Below, in pieces: positions 13,101-25,100 of a stretch of DNA of 64,000 bases. The stretch covers positions 5,798,001 through 5,862,000 of the forward strand of contig JAJEKV010000073.1 in the NCBI GenBank assembly GCA_021234155.1, read 5' to 3'. The translations under genes and the position numbers were made by a program. The notes beneath the pieces were generated by a model, which was not told the DNA's origin, ran no database searches, and saw nothing but the letters and a program-made list of their open reading frames with translations. Numbering within the stretch: position 1 is the first letter of the stretch; every line of letters begins with the position of its first letter. This DNA is from Isoetes taiwanensis. Its lineage: Eukaryota; Streptophyta; Lycopodiopsida; Isoetales; Isoetaceae.

Positions 13101-15807
13101 TTGTGGCCAAAAAAGACCAGGACCCATGGAGCTTTATAGTGCGTTGTCATACCTTTGGGATCGCAATCATGATGGCATGTCTATTGGGATTGAAGGCCAA
13201 AAAAGCAAGGACCCATGGCATAGATTTTATCCATCTGGTAATTTGATTAATAAGAACCCCATTTAACTCATTGAAATGAGGGATAGTCAGGATGATTCAA
13301 GGTCGATGACATTTTTGATCGCACATTATGCTTATTAGTTCTACTGTGGAATGTCATCCATTAAGTATATCAACAGGCCTCAGTCACAAATGCCTAAAAC
13401 TGATGCATAACAATTCTGTTAAATCTAAGAAACTGCTTTCTATAGCGCAAATCTTTTCAGGTATTTCATATTGTGGTTTGAATTTTGTATTGTCATTCGC
13501 ACAAAACTATCTTCTGGTGAGAAAAAGATGGAGATTTCTGTAATGCCAGAAGGAATACATGTCTGATTTAATATTATATATCATTGCTTCTTGCAAATCC
13601 TAGTTCAGAACGTCCTTGCCAATCAATTTTGAGCCTATTCCATGAGCAAGCAACATCTCAGGATTGGTTTCCATTGCTCCCATATCCTATATTTTCGTTC
13701 ACTTTACAATGGTGATAGTGCAGTGGATGATCTGATGCTAATCACATTGGGGAGGCACTTAGAGCCCCAGACAGGGTCTTCGAGGCCAAAGAATGCACTT
13801 TGTAAGACTGAGTTGATGTCCTGGTGCTAGTAGCTTAAAAACAGCTTGCATTCAGTTACAAGTAAGAAAACCTAAGTCTTCTAACCAGCCACATTTGTGC
13901 TGTATAGGATAATAATTTTTATAATCGCTGACTGACTTGATCAACCATGCATTATGGATTGTCTCAAAAAACCCATGAGGCAATTTTCTGTTTCAGCCAA
14001 GCATGTGTTGCTGATTATGTTGCAATATGGACATGTCGTATTCAAGCATTTTCTCCTGTGCTTGCTTTCACACTAGCTTCTAGGGGGAAAGGCTGACATG
14101 TCATCTTTGAGTTACCATTTTTTGTTGTATGTTGTTATTAAATAGAATGGAGAATGCTGATCTTGGAATGTGATAACATGTTCGGGAATTTGAAGAAGAT
14201 GTTTTGGATACGTCATTATCTTCTTATCGTGATACGAAGATAAGTTCAATTGTCAAAAGCAAATAAGCAACTCAAGAGAGAGAACTGGAAAGAAAGGCCA
14301 CATCTGGGCGTCTCCACTAAAACCACGTCAAAGTCGATGTAGCCGAAAATGCAAAACTGCTGATGCGACACAACCAACAATAGGTTTCAATTAACAAACA
14401 ACAGTGAAAAACCTAGTCGATGCCGCCCTTGAAGCATGTGATGCTAGGAAGAACTGGCTGCTTCCTAAATGCTGTGAATAATAATTGCTGCACAGAAAAA
14501 TGACATGCCCAATACCGATGAAGCCAAGCCCGCAGAACTTTGATGCAACACAGCCGAAAAAAGAAAGCCGAGCAAACAAAACTCTTGCAAACGGGAAAAC
14601 AAAAAGGGTGAACTCTTGCAAAAGCCCAGAGCAAACATGGGTGGGCCCGGAAACGACCACAAAGGCCAATGGAATCACCTTGAAAATGTAATTTGGAAAA
14701 CCCGGGTTAAAACAACAAGAAATCGCCTTAGGGCTAGAACTTTCTTTACCGCGAGAATGCATCCCGCGGACTCTCTATTACCGCCCGAGGGCCAATCTGC
14801 CATACTACATCTTAAACTCAGGGCTATGAAGCCAAAAAAAAAACGGCCACTAAGACTTGAACTGCTGCTGACTTTCAAACCAAATGCGCCGTAGACCACA
14901 AAACCACAGAAAAAGGGGGCTCCATTGTGGCGGAGACAACACTCGGGTTCGGGACCCGAGCCTCCACTCATCTTTGGGCTGAAATGGAAAATAAACAAGG
15001 CTTAAGTGTCAGGAAACTCCAACATTAGAAGAAAAATGGAGCATCATCGCACCGCCCGAACCCGAAACGGAAAGGTAACTGCGGGCCCAGACAAGGAGGC
15101 CCCAAGTCTGAGGGTGAGAAAGCGAGGGGGACGTAATCACGGATGTCTTTGATGAAGAAGAAGAGGAAGAAAGGGGGTTATAAGAAGGAAAAGTCGTAAC
15201 TACCTAGGAAAACTAACTGTAATGGTTGGTTTCGACAATTACACATGTATGGGCATTTTTTATCCACAATAATCAGAAACATCAGAGGAAACTCTATGGC
15301 ACTTGGTCTTAACAACACAACGAACCTGTTTCTTTGCTAAATCTTTCACATATGATATGCCAAAAGGTCATAACTCTGTTGGAAATATCCTGCAAAAGCT
15401 TAAACATTGAATAGGAAATGGAAACCAGCCCATATTAATCTAAATTTCTTCACGAGGTCTCTTCTATTGACTCGAGCACCGCGACCTATATTGATATGAC
15501 CCTCATAGTTAATTCGTTACTTTCTTATATATAAACTGACGATTGTTTGAATCACTTCAATTTCCCTTGACTTTGCTGCTTCACTTACTGTTATGGACAA
15601 CATCTTGTGCACATCCTATAATGTTAAAACATCCACAAGAACGAAATCTAATCAACTGACTTTAAATCACTCATTAACTTCTTCTTCACTGAAGTTCGAG
15701 CTCTAATGGGGACTACTCTATAAAATCAAGATGTGACCCTCATAGTTGTATGTGGTCAATAACGTTTGAAACAGTTATTAACAGAGATGTGTTTGTCTTT
15801 CTTGTAG
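13101..15807. other. intergenic, no gene seen
   Basis: A short pair of GGCCAAAAAAG..GGACCCATGG repeats sits at about 13104 and 13189. From 14390 to 15170 the sequence is less AT-rich and has open frames of up to 123 codons on both strands, but no recognisable motif. I see no supported gene. Confidence 0.45.
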
Positions 15808-16051
15808 GGAATTGTCGTATGCTTCATGGCTATAAATATATGGAAGCATAGACTGTGGCACTTGGTAGAGGGCATGCTGCATAGCAACTTGGATTCTCAT
15901 AGGTCAAAATACTTGCAACTAAGTCCATATGCAAATATTAAATCGTCTCAAAAGCTTTTAGCAGATTCATTGAAGAAACATTTCTCTGGAGAAGGCATTA
16001 AGTTTAGGGAGAAAGATGGCATCATTATGGTGGAACTAAAACTATTAAGTG
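15808..16051 (+). CDS. exon-like open segment, unknown protein
   Basis: A good 3' splice site (pyrimidine-rich TTTGTCTTTCTTGTAG) precedes an open frame, and a possible GT donor lies at 16052. The frame stays open to 16131. The translation looks protein-like, with a basic SKYLQLSPY stretch, then an amphipathic LLADSLKKHF and a charged GIKFREKDG. I do not recognise the family and see no partner exons nearby on this strand, so it may be one exon of a distant gene or a stranded gene fragment. Confidence 0.35.
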
Positions 16052-16132
16052 GTACAACTACAAATTTGATGTTACCGCAGGGCATTAGCTCTCTAACCTA
16101 CCAAGGATCAAGGAGTTTTACTTGTAAATAAG

Positions 16133-16460
16133 TCGGCACTGTGAATAGTCTTTGCAAGCCAGTCAGGATCTGCTACATGAACACCGTGGTTTGTTTTGTC
16201 ATCTTCATACGGCTGAGAGAAATACAAGGAGAGATAACATAAGATGGTAAACATATGAATTTTGTATTCAAGAAAATATTGCACATCACTAATTTCATTT
16301 GCAGCTTCATGCAATATCATATATGAAAAAGTGGTTAAAGCTCAAAAATCTGCAAAAGCACAAGGATGCTGAATGTATCTTACAAATTTTTGAGGTTTTC
16401 CCGATGAACATAAGCACGAGCAATAAGAATAGCTTCATGCGTCCTGTTTGCAAGCCCTCC
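16133..16460 (-). pseudogene. two minus-strand exon-like pieces, unknown
   Basis: At 16133-16216 a strong acceptor (TATTTCTCTCAG) opens a frame containing HVADPDWLAKTIHSADLF, closed by a GTAAAA donor. Upstream at about 16390-16455 a frame containing THEAILIARAYVHRENL ends at a GTAAGA donor. The two pieces do not join in phase as I read them. That suggests a missing exon, a gene fragment or chance. No family recognised. Confidence 0.25.
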
Positions 16461-16641
16461 TTCCAATCATGCGCTCCAGAATATTTGCTCAAAAGCATTA
16501 AAAACGTGACTAGGCCATAGCCTGATGCTCTGTCTGTCTTGCCAGTTAACCGGTTCAAACATCCACGAGCCAAAATGTAGGTGACCGCCAGTTTATAGGG
16601 AACAATAGGTTTGAAGCAGTCACCGGCATATCCTAGGTATA

Positions 16642-16679
16642 TTCTGGCATATTCGGCATATACTTAGAATATGCCAGAA
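16642..16679. repeat. 13-bp perfect hairpin
   Basis: TTCTGGCATATTC (16642-16654) is the exact reverse complement of 16667-16679, with a 12-base loop. Related TATGCCAGAA sequence recurs near 17797. It may be the centre of a small palindromic element. Confidence 0.75.
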
Positions 16680-16749
16680 ACCCACATGAGCGAGGGTTTG
16701 CTCCCTTAGGGGCAACACAAAAAAGGAACGTGGAGCAAAAAAAAATTTT

Positions 16750-17395
16750 TTGAGTATACGGATTTGACTTGAGAAAAAGATATCAAAATAGATGAGAAAA
16801 AATGGGCACCCAAACTTTTTTTAAGATGGGAAAATACAAGAGACTCTACAAGAGAGTACCCAGGACATCACCATGGGAAAGAGGTGACCACCCTTCCCTG
16901 AGAACAAGTCCCCTCAGAATATTTATAATTTTTTCACAAACCTTGGCCATCCACTTGGCATGATCTTGGCCCTTCTTTTTGGCACCTCATCAATCATCGT
17001 GTTTTTGTCTTCTTCTCCTTCATAACCAAATTTGTCTTCTTGCTTATCAACTAACACAACTTAATATGGCCCTTGGATTCTAACAACAAACACAATTGAA
17101 TCTGGGCCCTTTATCTTCTCTCCCCTTCTTAGACCTTTATCAATTCTTCCTGTTGACCTTAAAAATCCGACACATTTTTTGCAAAATTGATGGCCAACAT
17201 CCTTGAGCAACAACCGACAACATGGTGAAGGAAATAGAAGTACAAATCCTCATATGTTGACCAACGACACTCGCCATTAATCACAAAATCTTGATTGAGG
17301 CTACATGGGGACCAACTTTTTGCAAAGGCTTTTGATCGTGAAAAGTTGTAGGAAAGATTAAGATAGTTTGGAAAGAATACCCTAATTTAATTTGG
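16750..17395 (+). mobile_element. truncated LINE copy
   Basis: This segment matches 17866-18600 along its length: a leader with AATGGGCACCC, GGGAAAATACAAGAGACTC and CCATGGG..AAGAGGTGACCACCC, then a short reverse-transcriptase trace (FAKAFD at about 17318). It breaks off near 17395, where the dispersed repeat at 17403 begins. It is one of two related same-strand copies. Confidence 0.6.
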
Positions 17396-17402
17396 GTCCC
17401 TG

Positions 17403-17640
17403 ATATGGAGATCAAAGACAAAATCAGGGTCTCGGCAACGGAACCATAATGATATAGGGATTTCTCGCTTCCCCCATCATTCAATGGTGTGGCAGATTGT
17501 GGATGTAAGAAGTATGGAATAAATGGACATGGAAAAGAAAATTTGCAAGATGGAAGGAATGTAAAAAAGAAAAAGAAAAAGGAAGCAAACATTGAGGCAC
17601 GGAAATGAATATGTGGACAATAGAAAAAAAAGGAACGTGG
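17403..17640. repeat. dispersed repeat, copy 2
   Basis: Partner of 4495-4735. It is wedged between the two LINE-like copies, so it was probably joined to the end of the first copy by insertion or deletion. Confidence 0.75.
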
Positions 17641-17859
17641 AGCAATTTTTTTACCACACCAGCCTAACGAAGCCTACAACCTTTCTTGCAATTCTAGCCT
17701 ATCCACGTGTAACTTCCATGTCATCAAAATCTAATGTGCCTTATTTTGCATCGTCAGATCTTTACTTTCAAAAATCTAAGGCCAGGGAAATTAGAAAATA
17801 TGCCAGAAAATAGCAATGGAGATGGGAGAAGGCGCATATATATGGATTTGAGTATAAGG

Positions 17860-19375
17860 ATTTTTTTTTTTAGTATAAGGATTTGACTTGGGAAAAAAGA
17901 TAGCATAATAGATGAGAAAAATGGGCACCCCAACTTTTATTAAGATGGGAAAATACAAGAGACTCTACAAGAGAGTATTACCCAAGTTATCACCATGGGG
18001 AAAGAGGTGACCACCCTTTCCTGAGAACAAGTCCCCTCAATATATTTATAATTTTTCTTCACAAATCTTGGCCATCAACTTAGCATGATCTTGGCCCTTC
18101 TTTTTGACACCTCATGAATCTTCTTCTAAACGAGGTGCACCCTGGACCACCATAGTCATTAGATCCATCGATCCTATGGCCCAGACCATATGTCTTCTTG
18201 CTTATCAACTAACACAACTTAATATAGCCCTTGGATTCTAACAACAAGCATATTGAGTCTGGGCCCTTCATCTTCTCCCTCCTCCTTAGAACTTTAGAGT
18301 GCAATTCTTCTATGTTGACCCGGATTTGCCAAAACTCCAGTCAATACATGACCAGGTTGCTTTTTACAAAATTGATGGCCAACATCCTTGAGCAACAACC
18401 GGCAATATGGACGAAGGAAATAGAAGTGTGAGTTCTCATACAGACATGATTCAGGCCCTGACACTCTGCCATTAATCACATTTTCATATTGCGCACCGTG
18501 TTTGAGGATAGTAGGAGTCGCCGCTGCTTCGTCGACTTTGCAAAGGCTTTTGATACTGTGCCTCAAGAAAAGTTGTAGGAAAGATTAAGATAGTTGGAAG
18601 CCTCTAAGGACTTGCAAACTGCGGTGTACGGGCTGTAAAGACTTGTTGAGCCCAATTGACACTGCCAGAACAACCTATCAATAGTAATATTAGGGTCAAT
18701 ATGGATGCTCGCTCTCTTCAACATTGTTGGCCTCTATATTGACCAATTGGAAGGATGGCTTACTGAACACAAGGGTGATGGACTGCACTAGATTATTAAG
18801 CATCTTATATACGTCAATGCTGATGATGTCGACCTCCTAGCCCACATGTGGAAGACATGCAGCAACATTTGCATGCCCTGGACACTTTCTACCGAGCCAA
18901 TGAATGCGAGTCAATTTTGCCAAGACTAAGGTATTGCTTGTCTTATCTTCGCGCCATCCAAGGCTTTCCTCCTTCAATTACCAGGGGCAAATTGTGAAGG
19001 TGGTACCCACCTACAAGTACCTAGGCATACAGTTTCCCAATACCACATGCAGGGACACTTCCATTCGATTACGGGTGACAGGGGATTCGATTACTGTCTC
19101 ACCAGGCACTTCATGCGCTACTGGACACGACTTCAGCGAGTTTTCTAGGATCTTTTCTCCAAGACTCATTATGTCAAACACGGCACTACTATCATAATGT
19201 ATTATTATTGTACAGTCTCTTAGCACACTTATTACTGCCAAGGTTTTTCCCTCGAAAACCTTTCGAGACTGGGGTTTTTTAATCCTAGCAGTAATACACT
19301 TCCGGCATTCTTTGTTTAGGTCCCATAGACCAATTAGTCTCCTTGACGATAAGAATCAATTCAATTCAATTTTAG
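17860..19375 (+). mobile_element. decayed LINE with RT trace and 3' end
   Basis: The leader matches 16750-17395. Near 18530 the frame shows FVDFAKAFDTVP followed by EKLW, the start of a LINE reverse transcriptase; further pieces read VGLYIDQLEGW and YVNADDVDLLA (YADD-box position). Stops and frameshifts are frequent. The 3' end has GGTTTTTTAATCC, a GGTCCCATAGACC box and a repeated AATTC tail at about 19355-19372. This is a non-autonomous relic. Confidence 0.75.
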
Positions 19376-21068
19376 ACTTTGGATTGCTCATTACAATTCC
19401 ACTCTATTTATAGTAAATACCTAACATCTTTTTGGATTGTTATATTAGTTTCAACAGGCAAACGTGGCAACTATGGAGCAGCAGATATGACAAGAAAATA
19501 GATTTTAGTAAGTGCTCTTGCAAAGACAGGATAGCTTACCCCACTGTGGTGGTTTAACCTGGAGAACCAGTTGAATTTGCTGGTAGTGCGACAAATCTGA
19601 AAACTTGCTGGAACTTTTGGCGATCGTGTGTCATGTTTTATAAGGTCAGAAATTTAAAAATGGCAAGTTGTATCTAACCTTCCAACATTACAAAAATTAC
19701 TATAGTAATTTCGTTGTTATATCAGCGTTGTTCTTGAAATTCATTTTGAAGCATTGAAATTTATTTTGAGGCACTAGAGTGTCATTTTCTATAAATTCTA
19801 TAACTAAAAACACCATATGATTCTATGGTTTGTACTCTTGAACTGTTTGGTTTATCAGGTGAGTTGTAAATTGAAGGCCCACAATGTTTTTTGAGAAAAT
19901 TCCAAATATACCCTTCAAGTTTGCAAAGATTTTCAAAAATATCCTCTAATGAAGAGCACTTTTTGTAAACATAGTAATATAGTTTTTGAGGCTTCTTAAA
20001 TCCAAAAGGTATATTGACGAACATCATAAATCTTTTTAAGAAGATTCCAATCAAGATTGAAATTCACAAGTTAAGCTGATATGAGTTGTTTTTTATACTC
20101 TTTTTTTTTTTAACACTCTAACGTGAAGATTTCAACTCCGATTATGATTCTACAACTAATGAATAGGTTTCTCTCATCTCTAAGTTTCAATGGCACTTTT
20201 TTATTTGATCATTATGGCTATTGAGCCACATACCGGAGTATTTTTTGAAATATTTGCAAACTTGAATGGTATATTTGAAATTTTCTTTTCTCTTCCTTTT
20301 TTTTAAACCAAGATAGCCATTAAAATATATATAAGTTATTAAGACGTGTTATTCTATGATGGCCTATTTTATGACAACTTCAATTCAGGGTTCGGAAAAC
20401 TTTCTAAGCCTTACCAGATAATTTGCCGCCTATAGAAAATACATACCGGATATACTTTGCCTAATTCGTTTCGGTTGGCGGGAAGGTTTTCTGGCAGTGG
20501 TTAGGACTATGATTTCAGTATCGTATTGTATAAAAAATGGTATAATTTGCCATGTGGGAGGAGCTTGAATGGTTATTGCTATTTTGGGTGCTTTGCAACT
20601 CTCCTTTTTCATGGATGTTTTTGCAAAGGCTGAATTGCATGCCAAGTTTAGAAACCCACGAGGCATTTGTGGGCAAGTTCTTGCCTGAGAACACAACACA
20701 GACTAGCGGCCAGTTGGGTGGCAGAGCTTTGCCATGCCAGATCTTTGCCTGGCTGGAAGGTAGGGAGGGATTTTGATCTTGGTGATCTTTGAGATATTTT
20801 CTTTGGAAAAGAAGCGTCGTCTAGTATCTCGGATTGTAACTTTTGATGTTTGATCGAAGCGGTGATAGTAAGGCGAAATTTTTTTAGAAGTATCGGCGGT
20901 TGGTGAGAAGCATCAGCCGTTGGATTTTACAAAAGCGTGATCTTCTTTGAGGTTTTTTGGCCGTGAAAGTTCTTGTGGGGTCAAATCCCCACGTAGGCTT
21001 CCGTTTTTCTCACCGTCCGAAAGCGGATATCCTTTCTAGATCTAGCTGTAAGTTCTTGATATCCTTGC
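19376..21068. other. downstream flank, no gene seen
   Basis: AT-rich intergenic sequence 3' of the ABC1K gene. Open frames of about 75-90 codons occur at 19782-20054 and 20430-20776 without recognisable motifs. A GTGGGGTCAAATCCCCAC stem-loop lies at about 20976-20993. Confidence 0.5.
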
Positions 21069-21178
21069 TAGATTGTTGTTTCCTAGAATAGGTTAAAGTT
21101 TATAGTCCAAAGCATGGCCGTGGTAGATTGTTGTTTCCTAGAATAGGTTAAAGTTTATAGTCCAGAGCATGGCCGTGG
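21069..21178. repeat. tandem duplication, 55-bp unit
   Basis: TAGATTGTTGTTTCCTAGAA..GCATGGCCGTGG is present twice head to tail (starts 21069 and 21124) with one mismatch. It is a recent local duplication outside any gene. Confidence 0.9.
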
Positions 21179-21783
21179 ATCTGACGGAATGGCCATGTTG
21201 ATCAACAAAAAGTAGAATGGGTTTTTCCTCTAGGACATTTTAATTTTCTTTTATTGTTTTTCTTGGCATTGAGACTGTGTACGAGAAGCTCGATTGTGGT
21301 GATTTTCAATGGCCTCTTTTGTGTTGAAACTATGGCGGCTGACAGCAGGCGGGGGGGCTATGGCAGAAAACCCTATCGGTTTATAGTATGGCAGTTTTGG
21401 GTGCGGAGGGAACCATTATTTTTTTTTGTTTTGCTTGTTTTTTATTTTTGCTTCAACCTTAGGATCGTTCTACTTCGTTCTGCACCATTGACATTGGCAT
21501 GGATTTTTTCTCTGGAAATTCTAACGGCCGTTGATGTGGCACAATACCAAGAATATTCGCCAGATCAATGGTAGAGAATGAAACTTGAACTTGACGCCAT
21601 ATAATACTTGAATAAGACTCGGATATACCGTAATGGGCATCCAAAAATCTAAACTGGAAATTTTGAATTCCAACTGGAATTTTAAGGGCCTAACCCCCAC
21701 TTTTCCGAACTCTGCTTCAATTTTATATGTATCATACTTTTGATCGGGAGTCACAAATACAGGGCAGTCTTATTTGACTGTAT

Positions 21784-22179
21784 CTAAGGTAAGGAGATGC
21801 ATCGTGTTGAGAATGGGTCAAAACAATAATAATCTGCTAATGCTATTGCCAATCCGTGACAAGCAAATGCAAAGGCCTGTGCAAAGATGGTAAAGCCAGT
21901 CCATGCAAGTCTAAGAGCGAGCAATGGCGTCCTCACTAGTCGAAAGAACATGGTATTGGCAAGGAAGCGCAATCGTCGATTTTTCAAGTCTGCAGAAAAG
22001 ACAGAGCTTACTGACTTTACTGCGTCCTCCTTAATCGCCCAAGGTAAACAAAGTCCTAGGCGTTGTTTGAACAACCTTCTACCCAATTCAAAGAATGTTG
22101 CAGTCAAGATGCCGACAATGCTACACCGTAGATGAAATGCTTCACTGGACAAAAATTTCTTTGCCAAGCAAATGGAGTC
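21784..22179 (-). CDS. ABC1K exon 16 (C-terminus and stop)
   Basis: Terminal exon of 131 codons plus stop. It has a basic middle and a hydrophobic LLALRLAWTGFTIFAQAFAF region that could bind or cross a membrane. Acceptor TTATGGTGCAG. Confidence 0.9.
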   Translation of the reverse strand, partial: DSICLAKKFLSSEAFHLRCSIVGILTATFFELGRRLFKQRLGLCLPWAIKEDAVKSVSSVFSADLKNRRLRFLANTMFFRLVRTPLLALRLAWTGFTIFAQAFAFACHGLAIALADYYCFDPFSTRCISLP

Positions 22180-25100
22180 CTGCACCATAAAGCGATTACT
22201 TAAGCATACACGTTAATTTTCAAACTCAAATTCGTAAGGCAAGTACAAACCGCCTCTATAAATATCCGTCGGAGGGAAGTGCCTTGATTACTAAGGAAAA
22301 TTTTGCAAAATGCCAATGCCGGCTCGTCCTTCATGATGCTATCCTCGGAGTTGTTTAGACCGATCGATGCACGATGTCTGCGTAAGGTAAACCAGATGAA
22401 AGATTTAATATTTCTAAAGTAACAATACTAACACGGGGAAAAACATACTCCGCAACTGCTTTGAATATCTTTATGAACGTGGTAATTCGGTCCCAACGAA
22501 GCTCCCTGTTACGATCAAGAAGCAACTACCAAACAAACAACAGACATTAGGCAATATAGATTACATGTGTGTGCATACAAAGAGGAAAGTTATCGCCCAA
22601 CTAACCGAATGCAAAGTACGCCTCATCATGGGTGAGTTCTCGAAAATCAGATGTCTCACGACGAAAGGATATGTCTTAGTAAACACCTTGAAACTCGGGT
22701 CCACGTTCAGTGCCATACCTTTAAAACCATCTAACTTGTAAATTTCCATTGCTTGCTCTCAATGCTATTAATTGCATGTCACATGTATACGCTAAATGGA
22801 CAGGAAGTCTCTTGTTTTTCAGAAATGGATAAGAGTTTTACCTTCTAAAGAAGCAATAGACCGAAGAACAAGAGTGAAATAGGCAGGAAGTTGAAGCCGA
22901 AATTTCAATGCAACATCAAATAGTGAGCCAGCCATCTGTTTAAATATAGCATATCATGATTAGGTGGCTTAATAAAATGTAACTCATGTTTCCCAAGTTC
23001 TGGTTAAAGCTGAACAAGAGACCAACACCACCATGTTGTTTCAAATTTTATAAGATAGGGGAACGTCGAGCAACACAACCACCATGTTGACAATGCAAAG
23101 ATTTAGTGTATACCTGCTTAGTGTGCTGCCACTAACATGATGAGAGTGAGTGCCACTGACATAATGAACACAAATGGCACAGCCTACAAAGGTACGTTAG
23201 TGAAAATTCGATGCACAATTTTGCCCTCCCCCTCCGCCTCGGTGTTTGCTAAAGATGGCCATTGTATGATCCCTTTGTGTCATATTACCTTTTAGGGTAT
23301 TATTAGAGCCCATACCGTACATCCATGCTCGCATTATAACATACCTATATCATTCTCATAAACGACAACCATCAATCATCAATACTTCCTCATTTTTTCT
23401 CCTGCCACTGTCACAAACCCTTAGAATCATAGATTGACATCATTGCACCTAATCCTACCCACCAATACACTCTTCCTTTATCCATTCTGTTGGGTACTCT
23501 CCCCTTAGCCTTGTTGCTCTTACAGTTTGGTGAACCATTTTGATCTTAGGAGTCTCTTTGGATCTCTTTTATCTTTGTGACAAGAATCATACTTCCATTA
23601 GTGGATGGCTGTAAAAGGCTTCCTTCACCTTGCAACTAGATGGTTATGTTAGGGGCTATACTGGTTGATTTTGCAATGTTTGTACATGAGGTTGATAAAA
23701 GCTCACAAAGTATAATGGAGATAAAATTCTTTTAGGAGATGATTCCTCGTTAGCAATAGAAGGGGATGGAAATGTGAGAGCGACAGGAGAAAAAGATGTT
23801 ATCATGGCATTTCAAAATGTGAAATTTGTACCGGATTTAAAGAGGAATCTGCTTTCTGTTGCTTGCATAACTCGTAAGGGTTTCAAAGTTTTTTTTGATG
23901 AAGATGAAGCAATAATTTTTCAGCAGAGTGAAGAATTTATGAAGATGATAAGAACTATGAAGGTGATTGCCCGTGCAACAACTTATATAAAATGGAGATT
24001 GTCCGTGCCGAAAATAAGGCCAATATAATAGCAGGTGGCAGCAGCCAATCAGAGATTTGGCATAAAAGGTATGGCCATATCAGTTATGGAAGTTTTCGTA
24101 CGCTGTCCCAGCAAGGAAATGCACATGGTTTACCTCAAATCAATGATGACATTCAGGTATGTGAGCCTTGTGTTCTTGGGAAACAGCATAGAGCTCCATT
24201 TCCTCATGAATCTGAATTTAGAGCTCAGATTCAGATAGTGTATGAGGTCTGATTGGAAACTCAGACCAAGCGCATTATGATCTTTGAGAAATTATGATAC
24301 TATCTTCAAAACTTAAATGACCTCCAATTGGCTCTGCTGGCATGTCGAGCTTGAGAAACTGAAAGATGCTTGTCCTGCAAAAGATAACATCAGCTTTCAA
24401 AACCTGCAGACTCTCGAACTCCTCAAATTGTTCTGGAAGCCACATTCTTGGCAGATAAAATATACTATTTCTGATTCTGCCCTTATGACGCAAAAATTGG
24501 CCCCCGTAGTTTCGGATTTGACCTCTAGAGACACTCATGAACTTATACTTCATCGAAAATTGGCTTTCTGAGCAATTCCTTCACTCAAATCAGTGCCATG
24601 ATTTTGTCTCAGCGCAGCAATCAGGTAGGATTCCTAAATAGCCACCAGATCCCAGGTGTAGAATCTGGACGAAACTCTAAGCTGCCCCATGGCATTTTTC
24701 ACTTTATCTGAAAAGCTGAAAAACAGGAGAAAAAGGACCTACTTTGAAAATACCGATACAAAGCAGCAAGATAATGATCCAGATGACAAGCAAGATAATG
24801 AATCTGACTGATGCCAAGCCCATAGAGAGTTCTAAAAGAGATGGTTGATCTTAGTGTAAATTACTACCATCGAGCCAGATCATGACCAGCTATCAAATAA
24901 CACACGTTCTGCCTACAACATATACTTCAATCTTGGCATAATTTAACAACCAAATAAAAGAAAAGAAAAAGATACAACTCCAAATATTTCTCACCTGACT
25001 AAATCGGATGTCAGGAATGCCATCCTTGAAAACTAGTCCAGAAAAGGTATTCGCCAAAGCCTGCTTCAAACCATGAAAACAAAGTCCATGAGCCTGCCTC

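Noticed and set aside
14391-14998. Open frames of 107-123 codons on the minus strand
   Set aside because: Overlapping frames in both directions, Phe/Ser-rich translation and no motif or splice support.
20976-20993. T-arm-like stem-loop GTGGGGTCAAATCCCCAC as a tRNA or SINE
   Set aside because: The B box lacks a base and there is no A box upstream; it is kept only as a simple hairpin.
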